Shown here: positions 9,914 through 19,328 of the stretch, one piece after another
Numbering within the stretch: the stretch's first letter is position 1
How the letters are laid out: every line of letters begins with the position of its first letter
From: Candidatus Omnitrophota bacterium
GTDB taxonomy: Bacteria > Hinthialibacterota > Hinthialibacteria > Hinthialibacterales > Hinthialibacteraceae
Assembly: GCA_013177805.1 (NCBI GenBank)
Contig: JABLXU010000039.1
Span: 1-64,000, forward strand
DNA: 64,000 nt
Reading direction: 5' to 3'
Notes under the pieces: generated by a model
What the model was told of the DNA's origin: nothing
What the model saw: the letters and a program-made list of their open reading frames with translations, nothing else
The model's database searches: none
Made by a program: the position numbers and the translations under genes

Positions 9914-10669
9914 CTACCCTCCCGTCTTCCTCTTATCACTGAAGTTGATCCCACAGTACAGTTTGATTTCTTTGCCCGGATTGGCCTCCCGGATGTGACG
10001 CCAGCGGCCGGCCCGCTCATCTTCCCCATCGCGCACCGGCGTCGTGCACGTGGCGCAACCGATGCTGGGGTAGCCTTTGGCATGCAAGGGATGCACCAGC
10101 ACGTCATGGGCCTGGATGTATTCATCCACCTGCTCCCGGTTCCAATTGGCCAAAGGATGTATTTTATATCCTTGAATGCGGGGATCCACCGTTACGATCG
10201 GAATCTGTTTCCGCGCCCCGCCTTCACTCCGCAGCAATCCCGACAACACCGCTTTGAAACGGCGGGCCGCTTTCAAATAAGGCTCCTCCTTGCGCAACTG
10301 GCAACACAATTGGTAATCCCGGTCCCGCAGATACAATTCCCGCCCGTATTCCCGGAACTGCTCCTCCGGCGATTTCCCGGGCTTGTAGGTCTGGATGTTC
10401 ACCCCATACTTTTCGATCATCCGGTCCCGCAATTCCAGCGTCTCGGGGAAGTGATATCCAGTGTCGATGAAAATGATCTCGACCTGGGTCAATCCCATAG
10501 CGTACAGCGTATGGATCAACACCGACGCCGTTTTTTGCATACTGGACAACAGGGCCAGATGCGATCCAAACGTTTCGTGCGCCCACCCGATGATCTCCCG
10601 CAACGTATACGTTTCCAACCGCTCATTCAGCGCTTGCAAGTCGATAACCGGTTCGGTTAAAGGTGCCAT
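9914..10669 (-). CDS. cysH: Phosphoadenylyl/adenylyl-sulfate reductase
   Basis: PAPS-reductase fold FIDTGYHFPETL; CC (QLCCQLRK) and CxxC (GCATC) cysteines of the Fe-S APS-reductase type. Confidence 0.85.
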   Translation of the reverse strand: MAPLTEPVIDLQALNERLETYTLREIIGWAHETFGSHLALLSSMQKTASVLIHTLYAMGLTQVEIIFIDTGYHFPETLELRDRMIEKYGVNIQTYKPGKSPEEQFREYGRELYLRDRDYQLCCQLRKEEPYLKAARRFKAVLSGLLRSEGGARKQIPIVTVDPRIQGYKIHPLANWNREQVDEYIQAHDVLVHPLHAKGYPSIGCATCTTPVRDGEDERAGRWRHIREANPGKEIKLYCGINFSDKRKTGG

Positions 10670-10998
10670 GCGAATTCGACCTTTATTCCCTAGGATTCAT
10701 GATGCGCGGTTTGTCGGCCAGTGGATAAACGGACCTTGAATCCGAATACCGCAAATTCACCTTAATATCTATATATGATGTAGACATTGTACCCGAAATC
10801 CACGGCTCCGCAACAGAAAAATAATGATGGCCTCGGATAATAAAGATTCGGTATCCAGGAAGGGTATTTTTCTTTTGGATTGGTGAATAGGAAGACGTCG
10901 CACGGCAACACGGCCCCAAGGCCAGGCAAGGGCCAGAACGATGGCTTGCCACATAATTCAAGGATGACCTGGGATATACTTAGAAAAAATCCGATATC

Positions 10999-12084
10999 TC
11001 ACCCAGGCCGTTTGCGCGTGGTTTTGGAAGTGGTTTTTAGAGTGGAAGAGCGGGAATCCATGTGATCCACCCGGTTCAAAGGCTGTTGATTAGGATCTTC
11101 AAACCATTGGAAATAGGCTTCCGTTCCTTGGCGGCCATTTTCCACCAGTTGATCCACTTTTTCCCGGGGCAGGTTGAACTCCGTGGTTTTCACGCCGCCG
11201 GCGTCAATAAACACCGTCCGGTGCCAATCATTTTGATGCAAATGGCTCTTGTTGGCCATTTCGGTGATGCACCCTACCAAGATTTTGACGTAATCGAGGA
11301 AGTGGTTGATTTCCGCCGGTGGCTTGCGCCATCCTTCTTTTTCCGCCCGGATTTCATCTTCTGTGTCCACGCGGAAGCCCAGGGTTTGCTTGTTGTATAC
11401 ATGGTTCTCATGGTACTTGGTTGGATAATCTACCCGCGTGTACGTCTCGGTCCGGGAAGGATCCTCGACGAACCGCAAATCATCAAACAGGTCGATCGGA
11501 TAATTCCAAGTGAGCCCGCCGTCGACCCACACGCCAGCGTATTCGAACACGGCGGCGAAAAAGAGGGGGATGCTCATCGAAATCCGCACCGCCTTCCAGA
11601 CCGGCATATCCGGGTAGGTTTCATGCGAAAGCAATTCGGGAACCTGCATGGAGAGGTTGGTCCCAATTACGTAAAGTTCCCGGTAGCGTCCCGGTTCCGC
11701 CTGGGCTTTGTCCCGCAATTCACGCAAAGTCATGTCGGGAACGCCGCTTAAAGCATACACCTGTTTGCGCATCCATTGCGCAAAGGCATCTCCCTTGTAC
11801 CAACCATAGCTATTTAATAACCGCCGCGTGTCGCGGACGAGGCCGAAACTGTCGTCCATGAACTTCCGGAAATCCGTCCCGCCCACGATTTCCTTGATTT
11901 CCTGACTCCTGGCTCCCAGGGCCAGAATGGCAGCGGTGATCGCGCCGGCCGACGTGCCGGCCACCCGGCGGATCTCGGGAAGGATATCGCCCTTTTGGTC
12001 CAGAAACTCCAGCGCGTCCGCGTAAGCGATTCCCTTCACACCGCCCCCCTCGAACACCAGGTTCCGAAATTGACTCATGATCAT
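10999..12084 (-). CDS. Patatin-like phospholipase family protein
   Basis: Oxyanion FEGGGVKGIAYA, nucleophile elbow GTSAG, DGG motif (VDGGLTWNYP). Confidence 0.85.
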   Translation of the reverse strand: MIMSQFRNLVFEGGGVKGIAYADALEFLDQKGDILPEIRRVAGTSAGAITAAILALGARSQEIKEIVGGTDFRKFMDDSFGLVRDTRRLLNSYGWYKGDAFAQWMRKQVYALSGVPDMTLRELRDKAQAEPGRYRELYVIGTNLSMQVPELLSHETYPDMPVWKAVRISMSIPLFFAAVFEYAGVWVDGGLTWNYPIDLFDDLRFVEDPSRTETYTRVDYPTKYHENHVYNKQTLGFRVDTEDEIRAEKEGWRKPPAEINHFLDYVKILVGCITEMANKSHLHQNDWHRTVFIDAGGVKTTEFNLPREKVDQLVENGRQGTEAYFQWFEDPNQQPLNRVDHMDSRSSTLKTTSKTTRKRPG

Positions 12085-12334
12085 TCCTCCTCTTAATAGG
12101 AAAAACCAGCCGATGAAGCAGGATGAAAAATTACAGGATGGAAAAATGATGGAGTATCAGGAAGGTGAAAGAGCGGTTATATCATACGCGGGTATCGCTG
12201 ACTGAAACATGAGGAAAGGAAAGGGAATAAGTGAATTTTTTTCTAGAGGATTTGCCCACCCAGGCCAGTAATGATTCTAATCAGGATGTTCAAATCCGGT
12301 GAGGACGGCCAGGTATTTAGGACCGTCCCAGCCT

Positions 12335-12362
12335 AAAATAAAAAACCGCTCCGAAGAGCGGT
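12335..12362 (-). terminator. Intrinsic terminator, minus strand
   Basis: Minus strand reads ACCGCTC-TTCG-GAGCGGT-TTTTTATTTTA: 7-bp stem, C(UUCG)G tetraloop, U tract. Confidence 0.8.
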
Positions 12363-12515
12363 CATTTGAAATCCGCGGCATTTTTCCTCCCCAACGACCG
12401 ATTCGTTGTTCCCCATTTACTGCCGGCTGCCCCGTTTCGGGACCGGGTTCAGTCTTTTTCGGGGAAAAAGAGAAACATCACTTTTTCCGACGCGTTTGAT
12501 CGATGCCGCGGTCAT
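12340..12515 (-). ncRNA. Candidate structured small RNA, family unassigned
   Basis: Minus strand CCGCGGCAT (12503-12511) pairs perfectly with ATGCCGCGG (12373-12381); nested stems inside; ends in the UUCG terminator; no convincing ORF. Confidence 0.35.
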
Positions 12516-12747
12516 ATCAAACGATAGACCGAACGTACCCCTCTTATACCAAAATCCATACTCCAAGAAAAGATCCCCGAATGATACTTTTAAGGATTTT
12601 TCTTCACGAGCATCATGACCTTCCCGCCTCCAGGCCCAATGACGAAACCTCATCCCGTTACTATATTATAGATATTCAAGATTATAGGCGTGCAAGTCAA
12701 CCGCTGGAATCGGTTTCAATCCTGCAAGGATAAAAAAGGATTGTTTT

Positions 12748-14292
12748 ATGAAAAATTTATCTCTCCTATCGATACTTCTCTTGGGTGTGGCAGCCTCCGC
12801 GGAAAGTCAGATTCTGGACATGAACAATCCACCGGCAGGGACAGTCCGGATCACGGGGGGCAATCCCGGGGGAGAAACTGGATTCGCGGTCCGAACCATC
12901 GGTGATTTTTCCGGCGATGGCATTCCCGATTTTGCCATATCCTCACCGCTGGACGACCGGATTTATATTCTCTTTGGACGGCGCACCTACCCGCCGGTGA
13001 TCAATCTCTCCTTGTTAGCCACCAATGGTTTTGTGGTCAACGGCAACCCCGGCAGCGGTTTCGGCTGGTCGCTGGGCGCGGCCGGCGACGTCAACCGCGA
13101 CGGCCGGGCGGATCTCTTGATCGGCGCCCCTTTCGAAGGAGAAGGGGGACGGGTGTACCTGCTTAAGGGAATGTTCAATCTGCTCCCCATTCATGTCTTG
13201 AGCGAAGAAAATTTTCTGCTCATTGTGGAGGGGAGTTCCGGTGAATCGCTTGGGCAAGTCCTGGCGGATGGAGGCGACTTCAACAATGACGCCTCGTCCG
13301 ACATCTTGATCCCCAGTCCCAATTTTGTGGGGGATAGCAACGGCCAGCCGGTGATCGGCGCCGCGTATATCATTTACGGCCAAACCGCTTTCGAAAACAA
13401 AAGGATCAACACGCAATCGTTGGATCAATCCTCTACGTTGACCCTTTACCCTCCCAAAACCCCCGAAGGATTTGTCAACTTCCTGTTCGGCAATGTCATG
13501 GAATTCATCGGGGATTTTGACCGGAATTTTTTCCAAGACGTAGGGCTGTTCCAAGGGGTCACATATCGGGAACCTGAAAATCCGGACACCCCTGCTTCCG
13601 GGGAAAGCGCAGCCACGCTGCTGGTGCTTCCCGGCGGAGGCGAACTGACCGGCACGTTTCGGGTAGATGAATTACCCTTCGCCACGAAGAAAATCACCTT
13701 CCGGCTTTTTGACAAGCCTGAAGATCATGTCATTACGCAACTGCAACATGGCGATGTGGATCAAGACGGTGTGCCTGATCTCTTCTGCGCGTTTTCCCGC
13801 GCGCACCTGGCCGGTAATCCCGCAGGAAGCGGAGTCGTGGCATTCGTGCATGGTTCGAAAACCAGCCCGGAGGAAATTCTCCTCACTCCGGATAATTTGC
13901 AAAGCCATGCCCTGCTTGGCCTTCCCCAGGAAAACGCCGGCTTCGGCGCCCGCATGGCCAGCCTTTCCGAGGGAATCGCGATCAGCGCCGTTCAAGGAAG
14001 TAATCCCTCGGGAACCGAAAGCCAACAGGGTGGCGTTTATTTTCTGAAGGATTTCACCCCCTTGCTCGGAAAAACGGTCCTGGACGTACACCCCTTCGCC
14101 GCTCCAATCTATTTTGGGAAAAAGAAAGGGGATTTATTCGGGAGCGCCCTCGATGGATTGAACTTGGTCGATAAGTCCGGAGTGGAGATGGTGTTGATCA
14201 GTACCCGGGAGACTGGTTTGAATCCCGCCTCGGCTTATCTTCTGCCGTCCAGGGCCGAGCTCACGGGGATCATCGATTTCAGCATGTATTAA
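12748..14292 (+). CDS. FG-GAP repeat (integrin-alpha-like) secreted protein
   Basis: Signal peptide; repeats such as IGDFSGDGIPDFAISSP, AGDVNRDGRADLLIGAP. Confidence 0.85.
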   Translation: MKNLSLLSILLLGVAASAESQILDMNNPPAGTVRITGGNPGGETGFAVRTIGDFSGDGIPDFAISSPLDDRIYILFGRRTYPPVINLSLLATNGFVVNGNPGSGFGWSLGAAGDVNRDGRADLLIGAPFEGEGGRVYLLKGMFNLLPIHVLSEENFLLIVEGSSGESLGQVLADGGDFNNDASSDILIPSPNFVGDSNGQPVIGAAYIIYGQTAFENKRINTQSLDQSSTLTLYPPKTPEGFVNFLFGNVMEFIGDFDRNFFQDVGLFQGVTYREPENPDTPASGESAATLLVLPGGGELTGTFRVDELPFATKKITFRLFDKPEDHVITQLQHGDVDQDGVPDLFCAFSRAHLAGNPAGSGVVAFVHGSKTSPEEILLTPDNLQSHALLGLPQENAGFGARMASLSEGIAISAVQGSNPSGTESQQGGVYFLKDFTPLLGKTVLDVHPFAAPIYFGKKKGDLFGSALDGLNLVDKSGVEMVLISTRETGLNPASAYLLPSRAELTGIIDFSMY

Positions 14293-14329
14293 TCTGGGAA
14301 GAATTAATGCCGTTGGGCATGAATACCCA

Positions 14330-15484
14330 TCAGAAGCTGTAAATGACCTCGAACGCAATGGTATCTTGCGTGTCAGAGAGGCCATGGCCATCCAGAAACA
14401 CCTCCCGGCTGGCGTCGTCATGACGGTATTCTAGACGAGTCATGAGATTCTTCACCGGACTGTATCCCAAGGTCGCCGTGATTTCCCACACATCCACATC
14501 CGGTACGACCACACCGCCGGGTCCGCTCAGGTTAAAGGCCGAAGCCCGCGCGCCGTCCGCGTCATCGAACCATTCGCCCCGCAACGCTACGTAAAGATTT
14601 TCCAAAAGATCATAGCGGGCGTAACCAGCGATACCCATCCATTCGGCGTCTCCTCCACCGGGTGCCTGATTTTCATCCTGAGCCCAGTCGAAATTGGCAC
14701 CTACAGACCACTGTTCATTGACTTGCCAGGTAGCCACAAGGTCGTACAGCAGCCGGTAATCGTGGTTGTTGTCATCCAGTTCCGGACCCCAGACCACAGA
14801 GTTTTGGATATAGATCGACTCCGTGGGCCGGAAGCGGACCGCGCCATGAAATGTCTTGGAATCGTTGTTGTCATCCACCCAGTCCCACCCTTGGGTGACC
14901 GCGCCGCTCACTTCCCACATATCGTTGAAGGGATAAGTCAGCCGCAAGCCGGTATGGGTGAAGGGGATCGCCCAACCGAACAAGATGGAACGGGAGAAAT
15001 GACTGTTAGCAGGACTCTCAATCACCTCATATCCATGATGCGTAACCCACCGGCCCAAATCGATGGTCAATCCGTTGCCAATGGGCGCGATGTAAGAGAT
15101 GTAGGCCTGATAAATATTGAAATCATCGCCAAAATCCACCAGCGGATCGAACACGATCAGGTTGGAATCCTCACCGAGGGCAAAATCCACACGAAAGCCA
15201 ACCTCGTTTGATTCCTCAGGCAGCCGGTCGATGTAGAATTGGAACAACTGGAAATTGATTTCGTTGTGGTCCACGTCAAATACCCGCATGATATTCCCGC
15301 CTTGGTTCTCCTCTGGGTCATTCAAGTTGTAAATGTAGGACATGTCCAAATATCCCCCGAGTTTAATCCCCCAAAGCGATTCGGCCGTGGCGTCGGACAA
15401 CGATCCGGCCTGAACTGCCATTCCCTCACCCCCGAGTAAAATCGCCGTTCCGATAATGAGCACGATTAGTTTTTTCTTCATCAT
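14330..15484 (-). CDS. Outer-membrane beta-barrel porin
   Basis: Signal peptide, alternating amphipathic strands, C-terminal aromatic residue (EVIYSF). Confidence 0.75.
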   Translation of the reverse strand: MMKKKLIVLIIGTAILLGGEGMAVQAGSLSDATAESLWGIKLGGYLDMSYIYNLNDPEENQGGNIMRVFDVDHNEINFQLFQFYIDRLPEESNEVGFRVDFALGEDSNLIVFDPLVDFGDDFNIYQAYISYIAPIGNGLTIDLGRWVTHHGYEVIESPANSHFSRSILFGWAIPFTHTGLRLTYPFNDMWEVSGAVTQGWDWVDDNNDSKTFHGAVRFRPTESIYIQNSVVWGPELDDNNHDYRLLYDLVATWQVNEQWSVGANFDWAQDENQAPGGGDAEWMGIAGYARYDLLENLYVALRGEWFDDADGARASAFNLSGPGGVVVPDVDVWEITATLGYSPVKNLMTRLEYRHDDASREVFLDGHGLSDTQDTIAFEVIYSF

Positions 15485-15549
15485 TACTCTTCCTCCTCAT
15501 GGTCAGGTGGGCCGAACAAAGTCGGAATTTGTGTGCGGGAAAGCGCAAA

Positions 15550-15658
15550 ATTGAATCCAAAATTCTATCGATTTATTTTTAGATTCAATGAATAACATGC
15601 TTTAAAATAAAAAGTTAAATCGTATTCTTGAATAAAATGCATTAAGATAAAAAGAGTA
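15550..15658 (-). promoter_or_regulatory. Inverted repeat plus two direct repeats upstream of the porin
   Basis: ATTGAATC (15550-15557)/GATTCAAT (15582-15589); direct repeats at 15589-15618 and 15629-15658 with 40-bp period. Confidence 0.45.
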
Positions 15659-15778
15659 AGGAAATTACATTTTTGCGCGATTTTGAGCAAATCCTGTTCA
15701 TGAATCAGCAGGGGAGTGGTTGATGGTCGGCAGGTAGAGGGGATAAAAGAAGGGCTTTGGCTACGATATAGCAGGCGT

Positions 15779-15812
15779 CCCTCACTCTTGCTTTCTCCCC
15801 GAGGGAGAGGGG
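15779..15812. repeat. Small palindromic intergenic repeat
   Basis: CCCTCACTCTTGCTTTCTCCCCGAGGGAGAGGGGA, closely related to the element at 52332-52368. Confidence 0.4.
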
Positions 15813-16006
15813 ACTAGAAATGCGAAGTTTGTTGATACCCGAATTGAACCGCGGATGGCACCGAAGGAGGCACGGAAGGAAGCGCAGTTTAAAAGTCTCA
15901 AGCGCGCTCAGATTCCGGAACGCGGATTGCTTCCCATCGTGTTCATCGCTATGATTCCCGTAAATGGCTGCTAAGGGCTATTCTATCCATTGACTAAAAA
16001 TTCCTT

Positions 16007-17491
16007 ATGTACGCTCCCGCATTCGATCAATTTCGTGAACTCGCCCGTCAGGGAAACCTGGTCCCGGTTTACAAGGTCATCATGGCCGATTTGGAAACGC
16101 CGGTATCCGCGTTCTTTAAATTGGCCGAAGATAATCCCCACGCGTTTCTGCTGGAGAGCGTCGAGCAGGGAGAAAAGCTGGGACGCTATTCATTCATCGG
16201 CTATGATCCCTCTCACATCTTTATCTGCCGTGGCCGGGAGATGATAGAAATCCGGGGCGAAGAGGTTATAGACCATCCCATCGCTCCCGGACACGATCCG
16301 CTTGCCGTCCTGCAAGAATTTATGCAGCGGTTCCAGCCGGTGGAGACCGATGGCCTGCCTCCCTTCTTCGGAGGATTGGTCGGTTACCTGGGTTATGAGA
16401 TGACCCAGCATTTCGAGCGGCTGGAATTCAAAAACCGCGACGATTTTGGCATTCCCGACGCGGTGTTTTATTATGCCGGCACGGTAATCGCTTTCGACCA
16501 CTTCCAGCGGACCATCACGGTAATCGCTAACGCCCATATCGATTCATCGCCCGAAAAGGCTTACGAGGAGGCAGTCCAGCGCATCGGCCTGGTGGTGGAA
16601 AAAATGCGCAAGCCCCTGCCCCGCATTTCCTTCGGCGCGGGGAGGACTCCGCCGCTCCCAATCGAAACCAACTGGTCCAAGGAGGCATTCCAAAATGCCG
16701 TGGACCGGTCGTTGGAATACATCCGCGCGGGCGACATTTATCAGATCCAGATCGGTATCCGCACGGAAGTGAATCTGGAAAGCGGACCCATGGATGTGTA
16801 CCGCGCCCTGCGGCGGATCAACCCTTCGCCATATACCTTCTTTTTCCGCCATGAAAATCTGAACCTGGTCGGCGGATCACCGGAAATTCTGGTCAAAATG
16901 ATGGACCGGCAGGTGACCTACCGTCCCATCGCGGGAACCCGGCGGCGGGGCAAAACGCAGGAAGAAGATCTCTACCTTGAAAACATCCTGCGTAACGATC
17001 CCAAGGAACAGGCCGAACACATCATGCTGGTGGACCTGGGCCGGAATGACATCGGCCGCGTGTGCGCTTTCCATACGGTCAAGGTCACGGACCTGATGTA
17101 CGTGGAGCGGTACTCGCACGTGATGCACCTGGTCTCCAACGTGACCGGCGAGCTCTTGGAAAACAAGAATGCCTTCGACCTGATGCGCGCTGTGTTTCCC
17201 GCGGGCACGGTTACCGGCGCGCCCAAGATCCGCTCCATGGAGATCATCGAAGAACTGGAAGAGACGCGGCGGGGACCCTACGCCGGTGCGGTGGGCTGGT
17301 TCGGCCTCAATGGCGGGATGGATTTTTGCATCACGCTGCGGACGATTCTCACGATCGGGAGAAAAGCCTACTGGCAGGCCTCGGCGGGCATCGTGGCGGA
17401 TTCGGACCGGGATTTCGAATACGAGGAAGTCATGAGCAAATGCCGGGCCATGCTGCGCGCCATCGAGATGGCCGAGTGCTCAAAGGAATAG
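16007..17491 (+). CDS. trpE: Anthranilate synthase component I
   Basis: Chorismate-binding signatures [60 protein letters not shown]. Confidence 0.93.
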   Translation: MYAPAFDQFRELARQGNLVPVYKVIMADLETPVSAFFKLAEDNPHAFLLESVEQGEKLGRYSFIGYDPSHIFICRGREMIEIRGEEVIDHPIAPGHDPLAVLQEFMQRFQPVETDGLPPFFGGLVGYLGYEMTQHFERLEFKNRDDFGIPDAVFYYAGTVIAFDHFQRTITVIANAHIDSSPEKAYEEAVQRIGLVVEKMRKPLPRISFGAGRTPPLPIETNWSKEAFQNAVDRSLEYIRAGDIYQIQIGIRTEVNLESGPMDVYRALRRINPSPYTFFFRHENLNLVGGSPEILVKMMDRQVTYRPIAGTRRRGKTQEEDLYLENILRNDPKEQAEHIMLVDLGRNDIGRVCAFHTVKVTDLMYVERYSHVMHLVSNVTGELLENKNAFDLMRAVFPAGTVTGAPKIRSMEIIEELEETRRGPYAGAVGWFGLNGGMDFCITLRTILTIGRKAYWQASAGIVADSDRDFEYEEVMSKCRAMLRAIEMAECSKE

Positions 17492-17493
17492 CC

Positions 17494-18066
17494 ATGCTGA
17501 TCGTCATCGATAACTACGATTCGTTTACCTATAACCTGTATCAATACCTGGGCGAGCTGGGCGCCGAGATGGAAGTGCACCGCAACGACCAAATCACGGT
17601 GGACGAAATCGCCCGCAAAAATCCAGCCGGCCTGTTGATCTCCCCCGGCCCCGGCACGCCCGATGACGGGGGGATTTCGCTGGAAGCCATCGGCCGCTTC
17701 CACAAGGAAATCCCCATTCTGGGGGTCTGCCTCGGGCATCAATCGATCGGCCAGTATTTCGGGGGCCTCGTGCGGCGCGCGGACCGGATCATGCACGGCA
17801 AGACCTCGCTGGTGCATCACAACGGCCGTCATATCTTTGCCGGCTTGGACAATCCCTTCGTCGCCACCCGTTACCATTCCCTGCTGGTGGACCGCCCTAC
17901 CTTGCCGGATGTGCTCGAAATCACCGCGGAAACAGATCAGGGGGAAATCATGGGTTTACGGCATAAGGATTATCCGGTCTTCGGGGTACAGTTCCATCCC
18001 GAGTCCATCCTCACCGTGGAAGGCAAACGGCTTTTGGCGAATTTTTTGCGGATCATGAAAGGGTAA
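17494..18066 (+). CDS. trpG: Anthranilate synthase component II (glutamine amidotransferase)
   Basis: Internal ATG at 17494 just after trp[12 protein letters not shown] catalytic Cys, FHPESILT. Confidence 0.92.
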   Translation: MLIVIDNYDSFTYNLYQYLGELGAEMEVHRNDQITVDEIARKNPAGLLISPGPGTPDDGGISLEAIGRFHKEIPILGVCLGHQSIGQYFGGLVRRADRIMHGKTSLVHHNGRHIFAGLDNPFVATRYHSLLVDRPTLPDVLEITAETDQGEIMGLRHKDYPVFGVQFHPESILTVEGKRLLANFLRIMKG

Positions 18067-18559
18067 AAAGCCATAGGAAAACATCATCCCGAAGACACCG
18101 GGGAAGCAGAGTATAAGTTCGTTGATTGATTTCGCAAGGCGCAAGGGTGGAAGATCAAAAGACCTAAGGGTCCCAACGGCGTCTCTCAACCTATCCCTCT
18201 CCCACTGGGGAAAAGGGAATTATTTCGCGTTCCCATACATACTCATCCCAAATGATAAAGCGCTTAGATATTTCTGCATTCCAGTAAAAAGTGACATCAC
18301 CACCAAGATGCGGAAAGCGAAGAAATTAATTCAGAATTCATTCCTTGTAATCCATTATTCCCACCCATTTCTGCACAAACTGGAATTTTGCCTGCCCTGC
18401 CTTATCCCAATTCTTCAGTGACTGAAAATAGGATCCACTTTGGCGAGACTATTCTGTTCACCGCGCATCTGGACGAATCCGTGGCGGGCGTTTATTTTGT
18501 AAAAAATCGATCCGGTCACGGATCCATCACGAATCACGAGACAAAAAATCAGGTTTGCT

Positions 18560-19300
18560 ATGGAACACGATATCCAACGCGCGCAATCCCTGGCAGACAA
18601 AGCGGAGCGCGTTCTGGTGATCACCGGCGCGGGGATCTCCGCCGAAAGCGGGGTTCCCACCTTCCGCACCGCGGGCGGCTTGTGGAACAATATCGATCCC
18701 GCCAAGGTGGCCACGCCCGAAGCCTTTGCTGCTGATCCCGCCTTTGTCTGGCGCTGGTACGACGAACGGCGCGTCCAACTGAAGGAAGTGCAACCCAACC
18801 CGGCGCATCACGCCCTGGCCCGCCTGGAAGCCGCCAAGGGGGATCAATTCTTCCTCCTCACCCAGAATGTCGATGATCTGCATGAACGGGCCGGATCGCG
18901 GCGGCTGGCCCACATCCACGGCAAGATCTGGGAAGTGCGGTGCACACGGGAAAAAACGGTACGGGAGGATTTTCGCGCCCCCCTGCCCGAAATCCCACCC
19001 CGTTGCCCCCATTGCGGAGCGCTTGAACGCCCTAACGTGGTCTGGTTTGGTGAAATGATCGACCAGGACGCTGCCCAGGCCACTGAGTTGTTTCTTTCCC
19101 GCTGTGAGGTAAACTTAATCCTCGTAATCGGGACGGAATCCAGTTTCGGATACATTCTGGATTGGGCCATGCGGACTCGCGGGAAGCCGGATTCCCTGAT
19201 CGAAATCAATCCCGGCGATACCGCCCTTTCGCCCTATGTTGACTTGCACCTCAAAGGGAAAGCGGGAGAAATCCTGCCGCGCATCGTTCCCGAACGGTGA
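18560..19300 (+). CDS. NAD-dependent protein deacylase, SIR2 family (CobB-like)
   Basis: GAGISAESGVPTFR, TQNVDDLHERAG, HIHG; WYDERR supplies the YxxR motif of desuccinylase-type sirtuins. Confidence 0.9.
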   Translation: MEHDIQRAQSLADKAERVLVITGAGISAESGVPTFRTAGGLWNNIDPAKVATPEAFAADPAFVWRWYDERRVQLKEVQPNPAHHALARLEAAKGDQFFLLTQNVDDLHERAGSRRLAHIHGKIWEVRCTREKTVREDFRAPLPEIPPRCPHCGALERPNVVWFGEMIDQDAAQATELFLSRCEVNLILVIGTESSFGYILDWAMRTRGKPDSLIEINPGDTALSPYVDLHLKGKAGEILPRIVPER

Positions 19301-19328
19301 TCCCGAGAACCACCGGAACGAGGTTTTC

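Noticed and set aside
12417-12653. 78-aa minus-strand ORF as a small protein gene
   Set aside because: No recognisable family or convincing RBS; the lower half overlaps paired RNA segments. Kept only as the alternative explanation for the ncRNA candidate.
18067-18559. Possible decayed gene or RNA between trpG and the sirtuin
   Set aside because: Only short uninformative ORFs and no clear terminator-backed structure.
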